Counted from the stretch's first letter, positions 43,264-51,844 are shown. The stretch is DNA of 64,000 nucleotides from Bradyrhizobium sp. 1(2017) (GCF_011602485.2 NZ_CP050022.2:992001-1056000); one strand, 5' to 3'. Notes: generated by a model not told the origin, from the letters alone. Numbers and translations are program-made.

Positions 43264-43995
43264 TCAATTAAACGCCATCCCGCCGCTGAGTGCGATCGTC
43301 TGCCCGGTCATGTAGGCATTGTCGACCAGCAGCATCACGGCTTTCGCCACCTCGTCGGCCGTGCCGAACCGGCCGAGCGGGATGCGGCTGACGAGCTGCG
43401 GCTGTCCGCTCATCATGTCGGTCTCGATCAGGGACGGCGCCACCGCGTTGACCGTTATGCCGTCCTTGACCAGCCGCGCCGCATAGCCCCGCGTCAGGCC
43501 TTCCATGCCGGCCTTTGATGCATTGTAGTGAGGGCCGATCGAGCCGGCGCCGCGCGCGGCCCCGGAGGAGATGTTGACGATGCGGCCCCATTTCCTGGCG
43601 CGCATCGACGGCAGCACCGCCTGGGTGCACAGGAACGCGGATTTCAGATTGACCAGGATGGTGCGGTCGAAATCGTCCTCGGTGAGGTCGTCGATTCCGC
43701 GCGTGATGGCAATGCCGGCATTGTTGACGAGGATATCGATAGGGCCGAGTCCAGCTGTAACGCGTTCGACCATGCCGGCCACGGCCTCGCGTTGAGACAC
43801 ATCGGCGGCGACGATGATGGCGCGGCCGCCCTGCTTGCCGATCTCGCCTGCCAACTGCTCGGCCTGTCCGATCTGCTCACGGCAATTGATCGCCACGGCC
43901 GCGCCGGCGTTGGCCAGTGCACGACAGACGGCCGCGCCGATTCCGCGCGAGCCGCCGGTGACGAGGGCCGTGCGCCCCTTCAGATCGTTCACCAT
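43264..43995 (-). CDS. SDR family oxidoreductase (FabG-like)
   Basis: A 243-residue classical short-chain dehydrogenase. It has the NADP-binding TGGSRGIGAAV motif (about residues 14-24), NNAG at about residues 89-92, the catalytic serine in NISSGAARGAG, and the Y-x-x-x-K pair in HYNASKAG, followed by INVNAVAP-type sequence (ITVNAVAPSLIETDM) and GQTIALSGGM at the C-terminus. It is close to 3-oxoacyl-ACP reductases but isolated from fatty acid genes, so a general carbonyl or alcohol substrate is possible. It converges with the phn operon. Confidence 0.9.
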   Translation of the reverse strand: MVNDLKGRTALVTGGSRGIGAAVCRALANAGAAVAINCREQIGQAEQLAGEIGKQGGRAIIVAADVSQREAVAGMVERVTAGLGPIDILVNNAGIAITRGIDDLTEDDFDRTILVNLKSAFLCTQAVLPSMRARKWGRIVNISSGAARGAGSIGPHYNASKAGMEGLTRGYAARLVKDGITVNAVAPSLIETDMMSGQPQLVSRIPLGRFGTADEVAKAVMLLVDNAYMTGQTIALSGGMAFN

Positions 43996-44390
43996 GCCTG
44001 GAACTCCGAATTCGTCTGCTGTGTTTCTGCAAGAAGCCTATCATGCCGGCCGCGCAGGAGTGTTGAACTCATCGCGAGATGAATCCGCCTGCCGGTGCTT
44101 CCTGCGGGAGAAGTGCTCGAGCGCGCTCTCGGCAAATATGGATAGCCATTTCATTGACCAGGGGCCCCAATCGCTGGATATTCGCAAGACACCAAACTGC
44201 TCCTCGAGCGTGATGCCGCGATATGAGATTCGATCACCAGCGCAATCCGAACGGCATGCATGCGTGCATGACGCGGCGCTGTTTCTCGGCGGCAACGGGC
44301 GCCTGTTGTTGTTGCTGACCGCCTCCTAGCAGCCCCCAACATCGCACAGGCCTAGTCAGGAACGCCGAGAATTTCGGCGCATGAGCAGCC
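43996..44390. other. Intergenic region with one doubtful small frame
   Basis: About 395 bases between the divergent SDR gene and the 73-codon gene. A minus-strand frame at 44041-44295 (84 codons, containing DRISYRGITLEEQFGVLRISSDWGPWSM) is open but has no ribosome site or recognisable family. The promoters of both flanking genes should lie here; no clear operator is seen. Confidence 0.4.
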
Positions 44391-44612
44391 ATGTCCCAAG
44401 CACGATCGAACGCTTACATCATCGAAATCCACGACCGCGCCGCCGGTATCGTCACGCGAGATGCGCGCGGTTTCCGCTTCTTCTCCTCCGAGCGCCTGTT
44501 CGACAGCCTCGAGGGCCGCCAGTTCCGCTCGGCGCGTGAGGCCGAGCGGGCCGCCCGGGCCGTGTTCTCCGAGCGGAGCCGCCGCGCGAACGCCTCACTC
44601 TTCGCCAACTGA
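44391..44612 (+). CDS. Small hypothetical protein
   Basis: A 73-residue protein MSQARSNAYIIEIHDRAAGIVTRDARGFRFFSSERLFDSLEGRQFRSAREAERAARAVFSERSRR. The first half (YIIEIHDRAAGIVTRDARGFRFFSSERLFDSLEG) looks like a small beta hairpin and the second half is a charged helix. Proteins of this size and sequence type are frequent in Bradyrhizobium and its relatives, usually annotated as hypothetical. The predicted structure is regular and codon use agrees with the neighbours. No function is known to me. Confidence 0.6.
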   Translation: MSQARSNAYIIEIHDRAAGIVTRDARGFRFFSSERLFDSLEGRQFRSAREAERAARAVFSERSRRANASLFAN

Positions 44613-44663
44613 ACCGAGACGCAAAGATCGTCTGGAAGTGGACGCCTGGCTCCTACGATCGTC

Positions 44664-44710
44664 CAAGTCTTAGGGCTGCAAGTCTTAGCGCTTGCAAGTC
44701 CTAACGCTTG
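44664..44710. repeat. Tandem 15-16 bp repeats
   Basis: Three head-to-tail units, CAAGTCTTAGGGCTG, CAAGTCTTAGCGCTTG and CAAGTCCTAACGCTTG, end at the stop codon of the leftward lysine/alanine-rich protein gene. Slippage of such repeats may have moved the stop codon, since TTAG/CTAA in each unit encodes a minus-strand stop or near-stop. Confidence 0.7.
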
Positions 44711-45204
44711 CGGCGCGCCCTCGTGCGCGCCGCCTTCTTGGCGGCGGCGGCGCGAACCTTGGCGCCCTTGGTATGGCTCGCCTTTCGCGCAGCGGCCGAT
44801 CGCGATGCGGCGGATCGGCGGCTTGCGGCGCTCCTGGCCTGCTTCGACAATGCGCTATGCGATGCCGTCGAGCGCGGCTCCTTCTTCAGGACGTTCTCGA
44901 CGGCACGCGATACGCGCGGCCGCCGTTTGGGCATGCGTTTGCCCTGGCCGACCTCATAGGCATATTTGGCGCTGCGGCGCGTCGACTTTTTGGTTCGACC
45001 TTTGCGCGGCGGCGGCAGATCGACGCCGGCCCGGCGCGCCTCGGAAAGGCCGATGGCAATGGCCTGCTTCGTCGAGCGTGCGCCGTGCCTGCCCTTCCTG
45101 ATCTTGTCGATCTGGTCCTTGACGAATTCGCCGGCCTGCGTGCTCGCCGATTTTCCGGCGCGCTTGTCCTGCTTGGCTTTGCGGATGATGTCCTGTCTTG
45201 GCAT
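44701..45204 (-). CDS. DUF6496-domain protein with basic histone-like tail
   Basis: A 167-residue, strongly basic protein. Residues about 20-75 (AGEFVKDQIDKIRKGRHGARSTKQAIAIGLSEARRAGVDLPPPRKG) match the short DUF6496 domain found in many alpha- and betaproteobacteria. The C-terminal 90 residues are rich in Arg, Lys, Ala and Ser (KQARSAASRRSAASRSAAARKASHTKGAKVRAAAAKKAARTRARRKR), resembling histone H1-like or nucleoid-associated tails. DNA or RNA binding is likely from composition; the exact role is unknown. Transcribed alone; tandem repeats overlap its 3-prime end. Confidence 0.75.
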   Translation of the reverse strand: MPRQDIIRKAKQDKRAGKSASTQAGEFVKDQIDKIRKGRHGARSTKQAIAIGLSEARRAGVDLPPPRKGRTKKSTRRSAKYAYEVGQGKRMPKRRPRVSRAVENVLKKEPRSTASHSALSKQARSAASRRSAASRSAAARKASHTKGAKVRAAAAKKAARTRARRKR

Positions 45205-45271
45205 GGGTCGAGTTCCCTTGGAATTGCAGGGATGTCCGACCGCAACGCGCTGGCGCGAAGATTGATCCTTC

Positions 45272-46054
45272 TCAGGTCCTCAGCGCCGCCAGCAGCTCGT
45301 CAGGCCGCTCGGCCATGATCATGTGACCGGCGCCCGGCACGACGACGGTCCTGGCATGCGGAATGGCCGCCGCAAGCGCCTTGCCGGCCTTGGCCGGCGT
45401 CATCATGTCCCGTTCGCCAAGAATGAGCGTGGTCGGCACCTTCACGCTCGCGGCGGCGGCAAGCGCGTTCGCGTAGGAATTGCAGGCCGACAGATCCCTG
45501 AACAGCACCCCCGGCTCGCAAGCCTTCAGCACCGCCTGAGCGCCGCCATGCATCCACAGGCCCGGCGCGAGGCTGCCGCCGAGCTCCGCGTTGAAGCCGA
45601 GACCCCAGATCGAAACCATGTCGTTTGCGTCCTGCGAATTGGCTTCGGCCGCCTTCAAGAGATCCGGACCGACCGTCATGGTCGCAGCGGTGCCGATCAG
45701 GCTCAGCGCGGAGACCTTGCTCGGGTGGCGTGCCGCCGTCTCCAGCGAGATCAGCGACCCCATGGAATGGCCGATCAGATGCGCCTTCGCCGCGCCCGCC
45801 GCGTCAAGAAGCGCCGCGGTCCAGTCGGCCATCTCGGCGATGTCAGACAGCGAGGGGCCGGCCGAGCGGCCGTGGCCGGGCAGATCAGGCGCCAGCACGC
45901 CAAAGCCGTGATGGGCGAACCAGCGCGTGTGCAGCGCCCAGGTGGAATGATCGAAGCCGGCGCCGTGGATGAAGACGACCGCGGGCAGGGACTTGTCGAA
46001 TTCGCGGCCGCCGGTTGCGACAAATACCTCGGTGCCGTTGACGGAGAGATTCAT
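45272..46054 (-). CDS. Alpha/beta hydrolase
   Basis: A 260-residue hydrolase with the oxyanion segment VVFIHGAGFDHSTWALH, the nucleophile elbow GHSMGS (serine near residue 96), the acid in LILGERDMMTP and the catalytic histidine in GAGHMIMAERPDE. The fold and length match the haloperoxidase/esterase and enol-lactone hydrolase branch. It starts three bases after the metY stop, so it is in an operon with that gene. The substrate is unknown; there is no homoserine acetyltransferase signature. Confidence 0.87.
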   Translation of the reverse strand: MNLSVNGTEVFVATGGREFDKSLPAVVFIHGAGFDHSTWALHTRWFAHHGFGVLAPDLPGHGRSAGPSLSDIAEMADWTAALLDAAGAAKAHLIGHSMGSLISLETAARHPSKVSALSLIGTAATMTVGPDLLKAAEANSQDANDMVSIWGLGFNAELGGSLAPGLWMHGGAQAVLKACEPGVLFRDLSACNSYANALAAAASVKVPTTLILGERDMMTPAKAGKALAAAIPHARTVVVPGAGHMIMAERPDELLAALRT

Positions 46055-46057
46055 GGC

Positions 46058-47353
46058 TCAAACCTTTTGCGAGATGCGCAGCGCCTGGGCGAGATCGTCG
46101 ATGATGTCGCTTGCCGTCTCGATCCCGACCGAGAGCCGCACCAGTTCCTCGCCGATGCCGGCGGCCTTGAGCTGTTCGGCATCCATCTGCTGGTGCGTGG
46201 TCGAGGCGGGGTGGATCACCAGCGTCTTGGCGTCGCCGACATTGGCGAGATGGCTGATCATGCGCAGCGATTCGATGAACTTGCGGCCGGCGGTTCGCCC
46301 ACCCTTGATGCCGAAGGAGATGATGGAGCCGGCACCTCGCGGCAACAGCTGCTTTGCCAGTTGATAGTCCGTGTGATTCTCCAGCGAGGGATGCAGCACC
46401 CAGTCCACGGCCTTGTTGGCGCTCAAAGCGTCCAGCACGAGGTGCGTGTTCTGCATATGCCGGTCCATGCGCACGCCGAGCGTCTCCACGCCCTGCAGCA
46501 GCTGGAACGCATTGGTCGGCGACAGGCAGGCCCCGAAATCGCGCAGGCCCTCGGTTCGGGCGCGCATGATGAAGGCGGCGGTGCCGAACTGCTCGTCGAA
46601 GACGATGCCGTGATAGCCGCCATAGGGCTCGGTCAGCACGCCGAATTTGCCGGATCCGCGCCAGTCGAACCGGCCGCCGTCGACGATGGCGCCGCCGATC
46701 GCGATACCGTGGCCGCCGATCCATTTGGTCGCCGAATGCATCACGATGTCGGCCCCGAGCTCGATCGGCCGGCTGAGATAGGGCGTGGCAAAGGTGTTGT
46801 CGATCAGCAGCGGAATCTTCGCCTCATGCGCGATCGCCGCGACCTTGGGAATGTCGAGCACTTCAAGTCCGGGATTGCCGATGGTCTCGCCGATCACGAG
46901 CTTCGTAATCGGCTTGATCGCCGCGCGGAACGCGTCGAGATCGCGCGGCTTGACGAAGGTCGTGGTGATGCCGAAGCGCGGCAGCGTGTGCGCCAGCAGG
47001 TTGATGGTGCCGCCATAGAGCGAGCTCGACGCTACGATGTGGTCGCCGGCGCTGAGCAGCGTCGCGATCGCCAGATGCAGCGCCGCCATGCCGCTGGCGG
47101 TGCAGATCGCGCCGACGCCGCCCTCCAGCGCCGCAAGCCGCTCCTCCAGCACGCCGGTGGTTGGATTGGAGATGCGCGTATAGATGTGGCCGGCGCGCTC
47201 CAAGTTGAACAGCGCGGCGGCGTGGTCGGAATCCTGGAACACATAAGATGTGGTCTGGTAGATCGGCACCGCGCGGGCGCCGGTCGCGGGATCTGGGTGC
47301 TGGCCCGCATGCAGGCTCAGGGTCTCGAAGGCGGGCGGTTTGGGTGCGGGCAT
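46058..47353 (-). CDS. metY: O-acetylhomoserine aminocarboxypropyltransferase (sulfhydrylase)
   Basis: The start at 47353 has GAGG six bases upstream and gives 431 residues beginning PAPKPPAFETLSLHAGQHPDPATGARAVPIYQTTSYVF. It is a Cys/Met metabolism PLP enzyme: the Schiff-base lysine is Lys210 in MHSATKWIGGHG, with SGMAAL and YGGT contacting PLP phosphate. The length (about 430, against about 390 for cystathionine enzymes) and the block FDEQFGTAAFIMRARTEGLRDFGACLSPTNAFQLLQGVETLGVRMDRH identify the MetY group, which makes homocysteine from O-acetylhomoserine and sulfide. Confidence 0.94.
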   Translation of the reverse strand: MPAPKPPAFETLSLHAGQHPDPATGARAVPIYQTTSYVFQDSDHAAALFNLERAGHIYTRISNPTTGVLEERLAALEGGVGAICTASGMAALHLAIATLLSAGDHIVASSSLYGGTINLLAHTLPRFGITTTFVKPRDLDAFRAAIKPITKLVIGETIGNPGLEVLDIPKVAAIAHEAKIPLLIDNTFATPYLSRPIELGADIVMHSATKWIGGHGIAIGGAIVDGGRFDWRGSGKFGVLTEPYGGYHGIVFDEQFGTAAFIMRARTEGLRDFGACLSPTNAFQLLQGVETLGVRMDRHMQNTHLVLDALSANKAVDWVLHPSLENHTDYQLAKQLLPRGAGSIISFGIKGGRTAGRKFIESLRMISHLANVGDAKTLVIHPASTTHQQMDAEQLKAAGIGEELVRLSVGIETASDIIDDLAQALRISQKV

Positions 47354-47438
47354 GCGTGACCTCGTTGGTCGATCGGCGATGGGGCGTTGTGCCACAAAAG
47401 CACGCACGAAGTCAGCCCATTGACTCTTCTCGAGCGGT

Positions 47439-47559
47439 CGTCATGCCCGGGCATCGCCGTCCGAAGGACGGCGGCGCTTCCGCTCGCCAGGTCCCGTGCA
47501 TTCACGGTCTTCGTGCGGTTGAAAAGGCGTGGATGGCCGGGTCAAGCCCGGCCATGACG
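47439..47559. repeat. Palindromic intergenic repeat, family C
   Basis: CGTCATGCCCGGGC and GCCCGGCCATGACG are inverted ends with one mismatch. At the right end ATGGCCGGG and CCCGGCCAT (47533-47541 and 47547-47555) also form a compact hairpin. The core sequence is the same type as the terminator at 18315-18352. It lies between the metY and IclR genes and contains no coding frame. Confidence 0.75.
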
Positions 47560-47578
47560 CTGCGGTAGGGGCCGCGTC

Positions 47579-48379
47579 CTAATCGAGAGTCCCCCGGATC
47601 GCCTGCTCGATGCTGCGCGCCTCGCGCAGCAGGATCTCCGCGACCTCCTGCTCGCGGCGCGGGCCGAGCCTCGTCCGAACGGCGGAGACTGTCATCGCGG
47701 CAGCCGGCTGCCCGTCCGGCGTCTTGATCCAGGTCGAGATCGATTTCGTGCCCTGCACGAGGCCGATCTCCCGCAGGCCATAGCCGAGCCGTCTTGCCGC
47801 GGTCACCTCGCCCATCACCGTCGCCACATCGGTCCGGTAGGCTTCGAACCGCTTCTCGTTCGCCGCGACGATTTTACGGGCGTCCTGCGCCGGCATCGCG
47901 GCGAGGATGGCGACGCCGGCGCTGGAGACGCCGAGCGGCCGGCGCGCGCCGACCTCGATCGACAGCACCTGGATCGGATAGACGCCGATCCTGCGATCGA
48001 CGCACAGCGTGTCGTTGCCGGTGCGCACCGTCAGGAACAGCGTGTCGCCGATCTCGCTGGAAGTGCGCCGCAGGGATGGATTGGCGGCGACCAGCAGCCG
48101 CGACGGCCGGGGGCGCGCGAGTGCCAGCTCCGGCACCTGGTTGCCGATCGCATAGCGGCCAGTCCGCTCGTGCCGCTCGACGATGCCTTCCTCGATCAGC
48201 ACATGGACGATGCGATGCACGGTCGGGCGGGTGAGGCCGGTGGCCCGCACCACCTCGGCCAGCGGCACACCGTCTTCGCGACCTGCGGCAAGAATGCGCA
48301 GCACCGCGAGCGCGCGGCGGATTGCCTGCGCGCCCTGGCGCGGCTCCATCGCATTGCGGGCGAATCTCGTTCTGTCCAT
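47579..48379 (-). CDS. IclR family transcriptional regulator
   Basis: The start at 48379 gives 266 residues (an internal Met at 48349 is possible). The N-terminal winged helix (ALAVLRILAAGREDGVPLAEVVRATGLTRPTVHRIVHVLIEEGIVERHERTGRYAIG) and the C-terminal GAF-like effector domain (about residues 85-260, GDTLFLTVRTGNDTLCVDRRIGVYPIQVLSIEVGARRPLGVSSAGVAILAAM) define IclR. It is divergent from a catabolic cluster (48510-53129) and most likely regulates it in response to an aromatic-derived acid. A perfect palindrome overlaps its start codon. Confidence 0.9.
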   Translation of the reverse strand: MDRTRFARNAMEPRQGAQAIRRALAVLRILAAGREDGVPLAEVVRATGLTRPTVHRIVHVLIEEGIVERHERTGRYAIGNQVPELALARPRPSRLLVAANPSLRRTSSEIGDTLFLTVRTGNDTLCVDRRIGVYPIQVLSIEVGARRPLGVSSAGVAILAAMPAQDARKIVAANEKRFEAYRTDVATVMGEVTAARRLGYGLREIGLVQGTKSISTWIKTPDGQPAAAMTVSAVRTRLGPRREQEVAEILLREARSIEQAIRGTLD

Positions 48380-48389
48380 AATATGGACA
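48373..48389. promoter_or_regulatory. Candidate IclR operator
   Basis: TGTCCAT and ATGGACA are perfect inverted 7-mers around AAT, placed over the IclR gene start and about 120 bases before the first gene of the divergent catabolic cluster. IclR proteins bind palindromes of this size and often repress themselves. If the palindrome is the operator, the internal start at 48349 becomes more plausible. Confidence 0.55.
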
Positions 48390-48509
48390 AGAACGCCACA
48401 ATTCCCTCGACAGGACAAGCGCCCATCTGAAGATGCGCCCCGATCGGGATGCCATGCGCGACGTCATCGGCACCCGATATGGAATTGGAAGCGCCGTCGG
48501 GAGGTTGAG

Positions 48510-49475
48510 ATGCGATTGATCTGGATTGCCATGGCCGCCGCTGCCGCGATGCTGGCAGGGCCTGCGTCGGGCCAGCAATGGCCGGCGCGCAACGTCAAGC
48601 TGATCGTGCCCTATCCGGCCGGCGGCAATGTCGACAGCGCGGCGCGCATCATCGCCGACAAGCTCCAGGAAAAGCTCGGCCAGCCCTTCGTCATCGAGAA
48701 CAAGGCCGGCGCCGGCGGCATGATCGCGGGCGAAGCCTTCGCGAAATCGGCGCCCGACGGCTACACGCTGTTCGTCGGCGCCAACGGCCCGGTGCTGTTC
48801 GCGACCGAGATCAACAAACGCGACGCCTATAGCTGGAAGAAGGATTTTCTGCCGATCTCGACGATCTCGATGACGCCGCTGGTGCTCGAGGTGCATCCGT
48901 CGGTGCAGGCGACGAACTTCAAGGCGTTCATCGATCTCGCCAAGCGCGAGCCCGGCAAGCTGACCATGGCCTCGCCGGGTCCCGGCACCACCAACCATCT
49001 CCTCAGCGAGCTGATGCAGTCGAACCTCGACCTGCAATGGGTCACCGCGCATTACCGCGGCAACGCGCCCGCGATCAACGACCTGCTCGGCGGCCAGGTG
49101 CAGTTCGCGTTCGACCAGCTCACGGTCAGCCTCCAGCACATCAAGGCCGGCCTGTTCCGCCCGCTGGCCGTCACCAGTCCGCACCGCCTGAAATCGTTGC
49201 CTGACGTGCCGACCTTCGCCGAGCTCGGCTACAAGGACTTCGACGGCCAGACCTTCACCGGCCTGTTCGCGCCCGCGGGCACGCCGGCGCCGATCGTGGA
49301 GAAGCTGCACGAGACGCTGGTTGCGATCCTGAAGGACTCGGCCATTGCCGACAAGTTCGAGAAGCTCGGCGGCGAGGCGACACCAATGACGCCCGACGAG
49401 TTCAAGGCCTATCTCGCGCGCGAGGACGCCAAGTGGATCCCGGTCGTGCGCAAGGCCAACATCAAGGCTGACTGA
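48510..49475 (+). CDS. TctC/Bug family tricarboxylate-type substrate-binding protein
   Basis: The start at 48510, with GGGAGG upstream, gives 321 residues beginning with a signal peptide (MRLIWIAMAAAAAMLAGPASG). The mature part shows the Bug pattern: WPARNVKLIVPYPAGGNVDSAARIIADKLQEKLGQPFVIENKAGAGGMIAGEAFAKSAPDGYTLFVG, MASPGPGTTNHLLSELM, VTAHYRGNAPAINDLLGGQVQFAFD and LKSLPDVPTFAELGY. Such proteins bind organic acids in the periplasm and usually act with TctAB permeases, none of which is nearby. First gene of the IclR-linked catabolic cluster; its cargo is probably the growth substrate of that pathway. Confidence 0.92.
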   Translation: MRLIWIAMAAAAAMLAGPASGQQWPARNVKLIVPYPAGGNVDSAARIIADKLQEKLGQPFVIENKAGAGGMIAGEAFAKSAPDGYTLFVGANGPVLFATEINKRDAYSWKKDFLPISTISMTPLVLEVHPSVQATNFKAFIDLAKREPGKLTMASPGPGTTNHLLSELMQSNLDLQWVTAHYRGNAPAINDLLGGQVQFAFDQLTVSLQHIKAGLFRPLAVTSPHRLKSLPDVPTFAELGYKDFDGQTFTGLFAPAGTPAPIVEKLHETLVAILKDSAIADKFEKLGGEATPMTPDEFKAYLAREDAKWIPVVRKANIKAD

Positions 49476-49478
49476 TCG

Positions 49479-50096
49479 ATGCGGATCGATCCCACCGAGC
49501 TCGGCGCGGAGCGCATCTACCGGCTGATGACCGGCATCGTGGTGCCGCGCCCGATCGCGTGGGTCACCAGCCTGTCGCGCAGCGGCGTGCTCAATCTCGC
49601 GCCGTTCAGCGCCTTCACGTTCGTCTCGCAGAAGCCGCCAATGCTCGCCATCAGCGTCGGCCGCAAGGGCGCCGACTACAAGGACACCGCGCACAACATC
49701 CTCGATACCGAGGAATATGTCATCCACATCGCCGATACCCCGCTGATGACCGCGCTGCATGACAGCTCGGTCGAGCATCCGCCTGAGATCAGCGAGGTCG
49801 AGCATCTCGGGCTGGAAACGCTGTCCTGCGAGCTCATCAAGGTGCGCCGGCTCGCTGCGGCGCCCGTCGCCATGGAATGCCGCTTCCGGCAGTGCCTGGA
49901 ATTCGGCGAGGCGCGCAGCCGGTTGATCGTCGGCGAGGTCGTGATGTTCCACATCCGCGACGGGCTCGTGAATGACGGCAAGGTCGAGACCGGGGCGCTC
50001 GACCCGATCGCGCGCATCGGCGGTCCACGTTATGCCCGGCTCGGCGAGATCGTGACGCTGAACACCGTGTTCCAGACGCCCAAATCGAAAGACTGA
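49479..50096 (+). CDS. Flavin reductase family protein
   Basis: A 205-residue FMN-binding split barrel starting three bases after the binding-protein gene. Typical segments are YRLMTGIVVPRPIAWVTSLSRSGVLNLAPFSAFTFVSQKPPMLAISVGRKGADYKDTAHNILDTEEYVIHIADTPL and LIVGEVVMFHIRDGL, as in the PF01613 subgroup of about 200 residues. Such proteins reduce flavin for a partner oxygenase, or are flavoenzymes in their own right. No flavin-dependent oxygenase lies in the same operon; an LLM-class flavoprotein is encoded on the opposite strand 3 kb downstream. Confidence 0.87.
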   Translation: MRIDPTELGAERIYRLMTGIVVPRPIAWVTSLSRSGVLNLAPFSAFTFVSQKPPMLAISVGRKGADYKDTAHNILDTEEYVIHIADTPLMTALHDSSVEHPPEISEVEHLGLETLSCELIKVRRLAAAPVAMECRFRQCLEFGEARSRLIVGEVVMFHIRDGLVNDGKVETGALDPIARIGGPRYARLGEIVTLNTVFQTPKSKD

Positions 50097-50145
50097 GCGC
50101 GCGGGCCGGTCATCCCGCCCAGCCGCCTCGAGATCATCGGAGGAC

Positions 50146-51012
50146 ATGACAATGCGACTGCTGAGCTATCTCCTCGACGGGGAGCCGCGCTATGGCGCGG
50201 CCGTCGAAGGCGGGGTGGTCGATCTGACCAGGCGCATCGGCCGCGATTATTCGGACGTGAAAGCGCTGATCGCCGCCAACGCACTCGCCGATGCGCAGGA
50301 AGCAGTCGCCGGACAACGACCGGACTACGCGCTGGACAAGCTCGTGCTGCTGCCGCCGGTGCTGGCACCGGAAAAGCTCTGGTGCATCGGCGTCAACTAC
50401 GCCGAGCGCAACGCCGAGTACAAGGACAATTCGGAGCTGCCCAAATATCCGAGCCTGTTCGTGCGCAGCATGTCCTCCATGGCCGGCTCCGGCCAGCCGC
50501 TCGAGAAGCCGAAGGTTTCCGATCAGCTCGACTATGAAGGCGAGCTCGTTGTGGTGGTCGGGCAGGGCGGCCGTCACATTTCGCGCGACAAGGCGTGGTC
50601 GCACATCTTCGGCATGACGCTGTGCAACGAGGGCACGATCCGCGACTGGCTGCGTCATGGCAAGTTCAACGTCACGCAAGGCAAGAACTTCGACCGCTCC
50701 GGCAGCATCGGCCCGTGGATCGTCACGTCGGACGAGCTCGACCCGCGCGGGCCGCACGATATCGTCACCCGCGTCAACGGCGAGGTGCGGCAGCAGGACA
50801 CGACCGAGCGGCTGATGTTCCCGTTCGATGTCCTGATCTCCTATCTCTCCACCTTCGCGACCCTCAAACCCGGCGACATGATCGTGACGGGCACGCCGAC
50901 GGGGGCCGGCGCGCGCTTCGATCCGCCGCGCTGGCTCAAGGTGGGCGACGTCGTCGAGGTCGAATCCAGCCGCATCGGCGTGCTGCACAACACCGTCGCC
51001 GCGGAGCAGTAG
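50146..51012 (+). CDS. Fumarylacetoacetate hydrolase family protein
   Basis: A 288-residue FAH-fold enzyme. After an N-terminal beta region (LLSYLLDGEPRYGAAVEGGVVDL) it has the catalytic domain KLWCIGVNYAERNAEYKD, SLFVRSMSSMAGSGQPLEKP, the metal-ligand glutamates and aspartate in QLDYEGELVVVVGQGGRHIS, GMTLCNEGTIRDW, KNFDRSGSIGPWIVTSDEL and TGTPTGAGARFDPPRWLKVGD. The family covers C-C hydrolases, isomerases and decarboxylases that act on ring-cleavage products such as 2-oxohept-3-enedioate and oxaloacetate. With the HpaH-like hydratase three bases downstream, a decarboxylase or hydrolase step of a meta-type pathway is likely. Confidence 0.9.
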   Translation: MTMRLLSYLLDGEPRYGAAVEGGVVDLTRRIGRDYSDVKALIAANALADAQEAVAGQRPDYALDKLVLLPPVLAPEKLWCIGVNYAERNAEYKDNSELPKYPSLFVRSMSSMAGSGQPLEKPKVSDQLDYEGELVVVVGQGGRHISRDKAWSHIFGMTLCNEGTIRDWLRHGKFNVTQGKNFDRSGSIGPWIVTSDELDPRGPHDIVTRVNGEVRQQDTTERLMFPFDVLISYLSTFATLKPGDMIVTGTPTGAGARFDPPRWLKVGDVVEVESSRIGVLHNTVAAEQ

Positions 51013-51015
51013 ACG

Positions 51016-51819
51016 ATGCTGGACGCCGCCACGATCGAACGGCTCGCCGCGCGCCTTGACGAGGCCGAGCGCACGAAATCGCTGATCCCGATGCTCACGA
51101 AGGAATATCCCGACTTCAGCATCGAGGACGCCTATGCCGTCCAGCGCGCCTGGACCAGGCTTCAGCTCGGCCGTGGCCGCGTCATCAAGGGACACAAGAT
51201 CGGCCTGACCTCCAAGGCGATGCAGAACGCGGTCGGTATCAACGAGCCCGATTACGGCGTGCTGTTCGCCGACATGTTCTATGCCGACGCGACGCCGATC
51301 CCGTTCGACCGCTTCCATGCGCCCCGCATCGAGGTCGAGCTCGCCTTCGTACTGAAGGCGCCGCTGCGGGGACCCGACTGCACCATCTTCGACGTGCTCA
51401 ACGCCACCGACTACGTCACGCCCGCGCTGGAAATCCTGGAGACGCGCATGCATCGCGTGGACCCCGAGACGGGCAAGACCCGCAAGGTGATGGACACGAT
51501 CTCGGACAACGCCGCAAACGCCGCGCTGGTCCTTGGTGGCCGGCCGTTCCGCCCCCTGGATGCGGATCTGCGCTGGATCGGCGCGCTCTTGTTCCGCAAC
51601 GGCGAGGTCGAGGAGACCGGTCTTGCCGCCGGCGTGCTGAACCACCCCGCCAACGGCATCGCCTGGCTCGCCAACCGCCTCGCGCCACACGACGAGCATC
51701 TCGCCGCCGGCGAGGTGGTGCTGGCGGGATCGTTCACGCGGCCGGTCGACATTCGCCGCGGCGACACCTTCCACGCCGACTACGGCGCGTTCGGCTCGGT
51801 GTCGTGCCAGTTCGTCTGA
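51016..51819 (+). CDS. hpaH: 2-oxohept-3-enedioate hydratase-like enzyme (HpaH family)
   Basis: A 267-residue protein of the hydratase/decarboxylase family. It contains [54 protein letters not shown], the metal-binding [20 protein letters not shown] (E-x-E), and [67 protein letters not shown]. These match HpaH (homoprotocatechuate pathway) better than shorter 2-oxopent-4-enoate hydratases. It adds water to a 2-oxo-alkenoic diacid. Its neighbours are an FAH enzyme and a RidA deaminase-like protein; no aldolase (HpaI) is present. Confidence 0.88.
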   Translation: MLDAATIERLAARLDEAERTKSLIPMLTKEYPDFSIEDAYAVQRAWTRLQLGRGRVIKGHKIGLTSKAMQNAVGINEPDYGVLFADMFYADATPIPFDRFHAPRIEVELAFVLKAPLRGPDCTIFDVLNATDYVTPALEILETRMHRVDPETGKTRKVMDTISDNAANAALVLGGRPFRPLDADLRWIGALLFRNGEVEETGLAAGVLNHPANGIAWLANRLAPHDEHLAAGEVVLAGSFTRPVDIRRGDTFHADYGAFGSVSCQFV

Positions 51820-51844
51820 ACCAACTGGAAACAGGGAGCGCATC

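Noticed and set aside
44041..44295. 84-codon minus-strand frame between the SDR and the small 73-codon gene
   Set aside because: No ribosome site, no recognised family and competing frames on the other strand; not called as a gene.
47354..47440. Possible SAM riboswitch upstream of metY
   Set aside because: The short leader does not contain the SAM-II or SAM-I conserved blocks; only a small TTGTG-C-CACAA palindrome at 47387-47397 is visible.
47874..50147. 757-codon minus-strand open frame
   Set aside because: It runs antisense through three recognised genes and out of frame through the IclR gene; no domain is visible.
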